This document shows positions 57,557-64,000 of a stretch of 64,000 nucleotides of DNA, in pieces; the stretch's first letter is position 1, and each line of letters opens with the position of its first letter. A model generated the notes under the pieces. The model saw nothing but the letters and a program-made list of their open reading frames with translations, was not told the origin of the DNA and made no database searches. The DNA is from Triticum aestivum (Eukaryota; Streptophyta; Magnoliopsida; Poales; Poaceae). The position numbers and the translations under genes are program-made. The stretch lies in contig NC_057811.1 in the NCBI RefSeq assembly GCF_018294505.1, positions 406,155,652-406,219,651 on the forward strand. Reading direction: 5' to 3'.

Positions 57557-58738
57557 TGTCGGGTGGTAGGTGTGATATATGCCAACGGGTGGCTTATCAT
57601 TGTGGGAGCCAATAAGACGTCGTCGGTGCCTGGAAACGGGATGAGGCGAAGACATGCACGCCGGCGAATCTTACCCAGGTTCGGGGCTACAAACGCCTAG
57701 TCCTGCTCTGCAGGGTCTCCACATGATCACTAGATTGATGTGAGTAGCTACAAACGCTCCTTGAGTTGTCGGGCTAAATTGAGAAGAAGAGCAAGGTGAG
57801 CTCTCCTTTCCTCTCTAAGTGGTGTGTGTAATTCTATGAGACCAACCCTTTGCATGGGTGCCCCAAGGTGTTTATATAGGCCTACCCCCGGTGGTACAAT
57901 AGTAATCCGGCTGGGCGCGGGTCCCAGCCATCAGTGTCTGGGTTCGCCGGCTTCTTCGCCGGCCATTGGGGCCCGCCGACTTGTGGGTCCCGCCGGCTGC
58001 CGGCTTCTTGGTCGACAGGCCGGCCCCACCGCTTGGGGGTCTTGTCGGCGGCGGGTTACTGTTGCCTCGCCCCTGATGACGAGGGCTTTGTCGAGGTAAG
58101 CATGGCTACAGTGTAGCCGCCTTTCGAGCTCTCACTATAGCCTTACCTCGTCTTGTCTCCTTAATGTGACACATGTTTCGAGGTAGGGGGCAGCCAGCTC
58201 CTGGGGGCCGGCTACGCCCCTGGCCGACTAGGGGAGGCTAGGCCGCCTTCGTGCGTCTCTCTGGCTAAAGGGGCCCGCCGCCCGCGGGCCGTACTGGCGT
58301 CGTGGATGACGTTGAGGCCAACATGGCTACAGTGCCGTGCCGGACGGCAGACGGCTGACCCGTACGGCGTCCTGTGGCCATGCCTGCTCCAGGATTCGGG
58401 GGTAGTGGGCCGTACTACGACCACGCCTCGTCTTATCACCGTTATGTGGACACACTCTTGGTGGGTGCAGTCTTGGCTGGCTTCTGGTAGTCGGCGCTCT
58501 TCATGGCCGGCTTCGGGGAGTCGGTCCTCTTGGGGCCAGCTTCCTGGAGTCGGCCACCTCGTAGCTTTCTTGGGGAAGGTTTCTGGGGCTGGGTCGCCTT
58601 CTGGGAGTCGGCCCTGGGGATAGCCGGCCGGGGGAAGGCGGCCCTGTACTTCGTTTGCTCGAAGGCTTAAATCCCCTGATAATTTCTTGAGGAGCCAGGG
58701 GGAGTCGGTTAGGCTACCCATGGCCATTTATTCTGACA
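57557..58738 (-). repeat. 5' LTR of Gypsy#2 (right side)
   Basis: 1182 bp, plus-strand ends TGTCGGGTGG and TTCTGACA. Differences from the partner LTR are mostly C/T and G/A changes. Confidence 0.95.
57871..57878 (-). promoter_or_regulatory. TATA box, Gypsy#2 5' LTR
   Basis: TATATAAA on the minus strand, about 310 bp before the LTR end, in the LTR that would drive gag-pol. Confidence 0.65.
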
Positions 58739-58743
58739 GTAAT
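58739..58743. repeat. Right TSD of Gypsy#2 (GTAAT)
   Basis: Identical to 44885-44889. Confidence 0.95.
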
Positions 58744-60660
58744 GGTGTGTCCGGACATCGTAACCGTACTTTATTAGATATGGTGCGATCTATGATGTCT
58801 TTTACCGATCTACCACTATCGTTTTGGGGTTATGCATTGGAGACAGCTGCATTCACGTTAAATAGGGCACCATCTAAATCCGTTGAGACAATACCGTATG
58901 AACTATGGTTTGGCAAGAAACCTAAGCTGTCGTTTCTTAAAGTTTGAGGTTGCAATGCTTATGTGAAAAAAGTTTCAACCTAATAAGCTCAAACCCAAAT
59001 CGGAGAAGTGCGTCTTCATAGGATGCCCAAAAGAAAATGTTGGGTACACCTTCTATCACAGATCTGAAGGCAAGATATTCGTTGCTGAGAATGGATCCTT
59101 TCTAGAGAAGGAGTTTCCCTCGAAAGAAATGAGTGGGACGAAAGTAGAACTTGATGAGGTAACTGTACCTGCTCCCTTATTGGAAAGTAGTTCATCACAG
59201 AAACCTGGTTCCTGTGACACCTACACCAATTAGTGAGGAAGTTAATGATAATGATCATGAAACTTCAGATCAAGTTACTACCGAACCTCGTAGGTAAACC
59301 AGAGTAAGATCCGCACCAGAGTGGTACGGTAATCCTGTTCTGGAGATCATGTTACTTGACCATGTCGAACCTACGAACTATGAGGAAGCAATGATGAGCC
59401 CAGATTCCGCGAAATGGCTTGAGGCCATGAAATTTGAGATAGGATCCATGTATGAGAACAAAGTGTGGACTTTGGTTGACTTGCCCGATGATCGGCAAGC
59501 AATTGAGAATAAATGGATCTTCAAGAGGAAGACGGACGCTGATAGTAGTGTTACTACCTACAAAGCTAGAATTGTCGCAAAAGGTTTTTGACAAGTTCAA
59601 GGTGTTGACTACGATGAAAGTTTCTCACTCGTATCTATGCTTAAGTCTATTCGAATCATGTTAGAACTTGCCGCATTTTATGAAATCTAGCAAATGGATA
59701 AACAAAACTGCATTCCTTAACGGATTTATTAAATAAGAGTTGTATATGATGCAACCAGAAGGTTTTGTCGATCCTAAAGGTGTTAACAAAATGTGCAAGC
59801 TCCAGCGATCCATCTATGGTCTGGTGCAAGCATCTCGGAGTTGGAATATATGCTTTGATGAGTTGATCAAAGCATATAGATTTATACAGACTTGCAGTGA
59901 AGCCTGTATTTACAAGAAAGTGAGTGGGAGCACTACAACATTTCTGATAAGTATATGTGAATGACATATTGTTGATCGGAAATAATGTAGAATTATTCTG
60001 CAAAGTATAAAGGAGTGTTTCAAACGAGTTTTTAAAAGAAAGACCTCGGTTAAGCTGCTTACATATTGAGCATCAAGATCTATAGAGATAGATCAAAACG
60101 CTTGATAAGCTTTTTTTTTCAATGAGTACATACCTTGACAAGATTTAGAAGTAGTTCAAAATGGAACGGTCAAAGAAAGAGGTCTTGCCTGTGTTACAAG
60201 GTGTGAAATTGAGTAAGACTCAAAGCCCGACCATGGCAGAAGATATAAAGAAAATGAAAGTCATTCCCTATGCCTCAGCCATAGGTTCTATAAAGTATGC
60301 CATGCTATGTACCAGATCTATTGTATACCCTACACTGATTTTGGCAAGGGAGTACAATAGTGATCTAGGAGTAGATCACTGGACAGCGGTCAAAATTATC
60401 CTTAGTGCAATAAGGATATGTTTCTCGATTATGGAGATGACAAAAGGTTCGTCATAAAGGGTTACATCGATACAAGTTTTGGCATTGATCCAGATGACTC
60501 TAAGTCTTCATCTGAATACATATTGAAAGTGGGAGGAATTAGCTAAAGTAGCTCCGTGCAGAGCATTGTAGACATAGAAATTTGCAAAATACATACGGAT
60601 CTGAATATGGCAGACCCGTTGACTAATCTTCTCTCACAAGCAAAACATGATCACACCTTA
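58744..60660 (+). pseudogene. Copia#1 integrase end, RT and RNase H remnants
   Basis: Parallel to Copia#2 from about 8921 to 11070. It contains the integrase end (NRTLLDMVRSMMSFTDLPL), RT N-terminus (WLEAMKFEIGSMYENKVWTL), the LQRSIYGLVQASRSWN segment and short RNase H pieces. Stops occur at 58947, 59589 and 59688, with many small indels. The YVDD region (about 59950) reads as broken frames. Most of RNase H around 60520-60560 is deleted or rearranged. It is clearly more decayed than Copia#2. Confidence 0.9.
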
Positions 60661-60678
60661 GTACTCTTTGGGTGTTAA

Positions 60679-60809
60679 TCACATAGCGATGTGACCTAGA
60701 TTACCGACTCTAGTAAACCCTTTGGGTGTTGGTCACATCACGATCTGGACTATGGGTGTTAATCACATGGTGATGTGAACTATTGATGTTATATCACATG
60801 GCGATGTGA
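60679..60809 (+). repeat. Four copies of a TCACATGGCGATGTGA-type palindrome before the PPT
   Basis: Copies start at 60679, 60733 (diverged), 60763 and 60794, each preceded by a GGTGTT or GATGTT word. Copia#2 has only one corresponding, non-palindromic passage (about 11095-11118). Confidence 0.8.
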
Positions 60810-60831
60810 TCTAGATTATTGACTCTAGTGC

Positions 60832-60842
60832 AAGTGGGAGAC
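60832..60842 (+). other. Polypurine tract of Copia#1
   Basis: AAGTGGGAGAC, identical to the Copia#2 tract, abuts the 3' LTR. Confidence 0.85.
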
Positions 60843-62582
60843 TGAAGGAAATATGCCCTAGAGGCAATAATAAAGTTATTATTTATTTCCTTATATCATG
60901 ATCAATGTTTATTATTCATGCTACAATTGTATTAACCGAAAACACAATACATGTGTGAATACATAAACAAACAGAGTGTCACTAGTATGCGTCTACTTGA
61001 CTAGCTCGTTAATCAAAGATGGTTATGTTTCCTAACCATGGACAAAGAGTTGTGATTTGATTAACGGGATCACATCATTAGGAGAATGATGTGATTGACT
61101 TGACCCATTCCGTTAGCTTAGCACTCGATCGTTTAGTATGTTGCTACTGCTTTCTTCATGACTTATACATGTTCCTATGACTATGAGATTATGCAACTCC
61201 CATTTACCGGAGGAACACTTTGTGTGCTACCAAACGTCACAACGTAACTGGGTGATTATAAAGGTGCTCTACAGGTGTCTCCGAAGGTACTTGTTGGGTT
61301 GGCGTATTTCGAGATTAGGATTTGTCACTCCGATTGTCGGAGAGGTATCTCTGGGCCCACTCAGTAATGCACATCGCTATAAGCCTTGCAAGCATTGTAA
61401 CTAATGAGTTAGTTGCGGGATGATGTATTACGGAACGAGTAAAGAGACTTGCCGGTAAGGAGATTGAACTAGGTATGGAGATACCGACGATCGAATCTCA
61501 GGCAAGTAACATACCGATGACAAAGGGAACAACGTATCTTGTTATGCGGTTTGACCGATAAAGATCTTCGTAGAATATGTGGGAGCCAATATGAGCATCC
61601 AGGTTCCGCTATTGGTTATTGACCGGAGACGTGTCTCGGTCATGTCTACATAGTTCTCGAACCCGTAGGGTCCGCACGCTTAAAGTTTCGATGACAGTTA
61701 TATTATGAGTTTATATGTTTTGATGTACCGAAGGTTATTCGGAGTCCCGGATGTGATCACGGACATGACGAGGAGTCTCGAAATGGTCGAGACATGAAGA
61801 TTGATATATTCGAAGCCTATGTTTGGATATCGGAAGTGTTCGGGGTGAACTCGGAATTTTACCGGAGTACCGGGAGGTTACCGGAAACCCCCGGGGGCTT
61901 AATGGGCCATAGTGGGCCTTAGTGGAAGAGAGGAGACGAGGCCAGGGCAGGGCCGCGTGCCCCTCCCCCCTAGTCCGAATAGGACATGGAGAGGGGGGCG
62001 GCGTCCCCCCTTTCCTTCCTCTCTCCCTCCTCTTTTCCCCTCCACTCCTAGTCCAACAAGGAAAAGGGAGGGAGTCCTACTCCCGGTGGGAGTAGGACTC
62101 CTCCTGGCGCGCCCCTCCTGGCCGGCCGCACCTCTCCCTTTGCTCCTTTATATACGGGGGCAGGGGGCACCCTAGAGATACAACAATTGATCGTTTGATC
62201 TTTTAGCCGTGTGCGGTGCCCCCCTCCACCATAGTCCACCTCGATAATACTGTAGCGGTGCTTAGGCGAAGCCCTGCGTCGGTAGAACATCATTATCGTC
62301 ACCACGCCATCGTGCTGACGAAACTCTCCCTCAACACTCGGCTGGATCAGAGTTCGAGGGACGTCATCGGGATGAACATGTGCTGAACTCGGAGGTACCG
62401 TGTGTTTGGTACTTGATCGGTCGGATCGTGAAGAAGTACGAGTACATCAACCGCTTTGTGCTAACGCTTCCGCTTTCGGTCTACGAGGGTACATGGACAA
62501 CACTCTCCCCTCTCGTTGCTATGCATCACCATGATCCTGTGTGTGCGTAGGAATTTTTTTGAAATTACTACGTTCCCCAACA
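60843..62582 (+). repeat. 3' LTR of Copia#1
   Basis: 1740 bp, TGAAGG to CCCCAACA. It has the 71 bp missing from the 5' LTR (61136-61206), an intact hairpin at 62071-62101 and TTTATATA at 62147-62154. Confidence 0.95.
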
Positions 62583-62587
62583 GAAGA
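62583..62587. repeat. Right TSD of Copia#1 (GAAGA)
   Basis: Identical to 2405-2409. Confidence 0.95.
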
Positions 62588-63521
62588 GGAGGTCCAGAAG
62601 CGTGAGGAAGCGCTGAGCCTAGAGGCCGCGGAGTGCAGTCTCGATCTTGAGCGGCTGGAGACGAGGGAGCGTCAAGTTGCTCAAGCAGAAGATGTCGTCG
62701 GGGCTCGTGAGGCCAGAGTCGAGGAGGAGGTTGCTCGCCGGGTGGCTGAGGTTCGTGCGGATCTTGAGGGTAGGTGTGACCTGAAGCTGAGGCTCGTAGG
62801 TGTGGAGGATGAGGGCAGGGCCGCTGCCCTCAGGCCTAGGTTGGACGAGGCTGAGAGGCGTGCGGAAGCCACGGCCGCCGCCCTTGTTACGGCGCAGGCA
62901 GACTTGGCCTCCGCCCGCGCCGAGCTGCGTTCGCTCAGGAGGCGGGTTGACGATGCCGAGGCCGTTGCCCGGCAGAACACGGAGGAGGTGCTCCAACGAT
63001 GCACTCTGGAGCGCGAGCATGCTCCTATGCTTCAGGATCTTCGGAACAGGGCCAACACCGCCCTGGGCCACATTTGCGACGTGGAGGTGCTGGCCCCTCG
63101 GTCGAACGACTACGCCAGCCATCTGATCTTCTTCACTGAAGTTGTGACGTGCCTAGAGGCTCGATCTGCCAGAGCTCGCCAGCTTGTGGAGGAAAGGGGG
63201 CGTGGCCTGCTTGAGCGCGCTTTCTCCCGTGTCTTTAGCCACCTTCTGAATGCCAACCCCAACTTCAATTTCGACGCCGCCATCGCTGCCGTCCCAACGG
63301 TCGTCCGGGATGACCTGGTGTGTTGGATTGAAGACAAGGCGGACGCGCTGGTCAGGGCCTTCACTTCGGAAGATGACGGGGTGGAGGTTGCCGCAGACGA
63401 AGGCGACGTGGTGGACGACGGCGTCGGGGGCGTCGCCGGTGATGGCGTCGTTGTTGATGAAGATGATGATGGTGCAAGCGACTCCTCCGCGGGTGATGCG
63501 GCGAGCGACATTTCTGGTTGA
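62588..63521 (+). pseudogene. Gypsy#0 antisense accessory gene, C-terminal part
   Basis: An open frame runs to TGA at 63519-63521. It starts with a long coiled coil (KREEALSLEAAECSLDLERL onward, Glu/Arg/Ala-rich, about 140 residues), followed by a helical segment (FSRVFSHLLNANPNFNFDAA, VRDDLVCWIEDKADALV) and an acidic Asp/Val/Gly-rich tail. After removal of one TSD copy it continues the frame that ends at 2409. The domain order, coiled coil then helical C-terminus, parallels 48075-50330 in Gypsy#2. It has no stop of its own, but has no start either and is separated from its 5' exons by 60 kb. Confidence 0.65.
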
Positions 63522-64000
63522 TCCCTTGTTCTCCTATCATTTCACCCTGCGCGCAAACCTGGGCGTGGCCCTTGGAAAACTCGTGAGAGCATTTTGGGAG
63601 GGGGAGCCCCTCATGTAAGCAAACTGCACTTTTTACTTTCCTATGCAATGCGAGTCTGTGTTCTCGTGAGCTCATGAACCCGGGTGTGAGTTTTCTGTCA
63701 TGGTTTACCTTAGCCAGCGGCGGCTTTGGGGCTGGGTCTCGAGACGTCGAGTCCCTGAGAATCCTACGGAGCTTGTCGCCCCATCAGAAGGGGCCCCACG
63801 AGAGGTGAGCTCCAATTGTAGTGCTAGCGTGCGCTTGGCTTGCACGTGCTTCGCACAGACCCGTTCACGAGGAGCTCGTGAGGGGAAGGCGACGAACATG
63901 AGTCCCAGACCAAACGAGATCCGGAAGGCAAGAAATTGCTCGAACAAGAAAAGGCTCCCCCCGCGCTCATCGATAAAAACTCGGTCTCAGCTCAAATCCA
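63522..64000. other. Gypsy#0 region downstream of the antisense gene
   Basis: Presumed 3' UTR and spacer before the minus-strand integrase expected beyond the window. I see no domain in the short frames. Confidence 0.5.

Larger units (their letters stand above)
44890..58738 (-). mobile_element. Gypsy#2: full-length Tat/Retand-type Gypsy retrotransposon nested in Copia#1
   Basis: 13,849 bp with LTRs of 1197 and 1182 bp and a GTAAT TSD. Orientation is minus: the PBS, TTTGGCGCCCACCATG on the minus strand, abuts the right LTR, and gag-protease, RT, RNase H and integrase follow from right to left. An additional RNase H-type domain after the ordinary one and an antisense gene next to the 3' LTR are marks of the Tat lineage. 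LTR hand comparison gives about 64 substitutions in about 1170 bases plus indels. Several stops and one frameshift make it non-autonomous now. I do not assign a named family. Confidence 0.95.
2410..62582 (+). mobile_element. Copia#1: Angela/BARE/WIS-like LTR retrotransposon, split by three insertions
   Basis: The element has a 5' LTR (2410-4051), tRNA-iMet-type PBS (4053-4065), polypurine tract (60832-60842), 3' LTR (60843-62582) and TSD GAAGA. Its own internal sequence survives as 4052-4127, 12894-14478, 43565-44889 and 58744-60842. Together these give leader, gag, zinc knuckle, protease, integrase, RT and RNase H remnants in Copia order, so the domain order confirms the pairing of the fragments. 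The two LTRs share a subfamily-specific hairpin that is absent from Copia#2. Hand comparison of the LTRs gives about 75 substitutions in about 1640 aligned bases plus two deletions in the 5' copy. Coding capacity is lost. Assignment to Angela/BARE/WIS is from recalled LTR features. Confidence 0.93.
1..64000 (-). mobile_element. Gypsy#0: outermost Gypsy LTR retrotransposon, internal part only
   Basis: The two flanks, 1-2409 and 62583-64000, belong to one element interrupted by Copia#1. Removing Copia#1 and one GAAGA copy joins the flanks in a single reading frame. The flanks encode the plus-strand antisense accessory protein (putative gypsy-type transposon family, PF04195-like) known from Tat-lineage Gypsy elements. 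By analogy with Gypsy#2, where this gene is antisense to gag-pol and lies between integrase and the 3' LTR, gag-pol of Gypsy#0 should run on the minus strand to the right of the window and its 3' LTR should lie to the left. Neither LTR is visible. Orientation and lineage are inferred from that analogy. Confidence 0.7.

Noticed and set aside
62048..62305. Short ORFs in the Copia#1 3' LTR, such as the 85-codon minus-strand frame
   Set aside because: Same LTR sequence as at 3465-3800; not genes.
1..64000. Host genes, tRNA, rRNA or disease-resistance genes
   Set aside because: No frame shows a recognisable host protein domain and I saw no cloverleaf or rRNA signature; all supported coding sequence belongs to transposable elements.

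Overview
The window looks like gene-poor DNA from a wheat-tribe (Triticeae) grass: Angela/BARE/WIS-type Copia LTRs, a Jorge-like CACTA transposon, Stowaway MITEs and a Tat/Retand-type Gypsy retrotransposon. Family names rest on recalled family features, not on a search. I see no ordinary host gene, tRNA, rRNA or CRISPR array; nearly everything is transposable element, stacked by successive insertion.

Layout. (0) The window lies inside one old Gypsy element (Gypsy#0) whose ends are outside. Only its antisense accessory gene is visible, split into 108-2409 and 62588-63521. (1) Copia#1 (2410-62582, TSD GAAGA) inserted in that gene. Copia#1 was then hit three times. (2a) Copia#2 (4128-12888, TSD ATAAG), a related but distinct subfamily, landed 76 bp after the Copia#1 5' LTR. 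(2b) A 29-kb CACTA element (14479-43564, TSD CTG) landed in the gag region. (2c) Gypsy#2 (44890-58738, minus orientation, TSD GTAAT) landed in the integrase region. The CACTA carries at least one well-bounded Stowaway MITE (38801-38959, TA TSD) and several partial ones. All four large insertions have TSDs readable on both sides, and the interrupted sequences resume in register.

Coding content. Copia#2 has one long frame (7155-11117), but it is not a working polyprotein: a +2/-2 indel pair scrambles the zinc knuckle and protease, the central catalytic Asp of integrase is Gly, and the original start is out of frame. Copia#1 is broken by stops and indels. Gypsy#2 encodes gag-protease, RT, two RNase H-type domains and a DDE integrase on the minus strand, interrupted by four single stops and one frameshift. 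On the plus strand it has an intron-containing antisense gene with its own TATA-like promoter. The CACTA has no recognisable TNP2 transposase but keeps a plus-strand gene whose confidently placed introns are all phase 0 (39336-41956), a candidate minus-strand transcription unit with repeated exons (about 20.9-24.6 kb), a short ORF with 15-residue tandem repeats (26690-26956) and a Lys/Arg-rich ORF (30597-30983).

Hand-counted LTR differences are about 2.5% for Copia#2, 4.6% for Copia#1 and 5.5% for Gypsy#2. The Copia order agrees with the nesting; the Gypsy#2 value is higher than its nested position predicts. A 459-bp assembly gap (N) at 34673-35131 sits in a GT/GA microsatellite.
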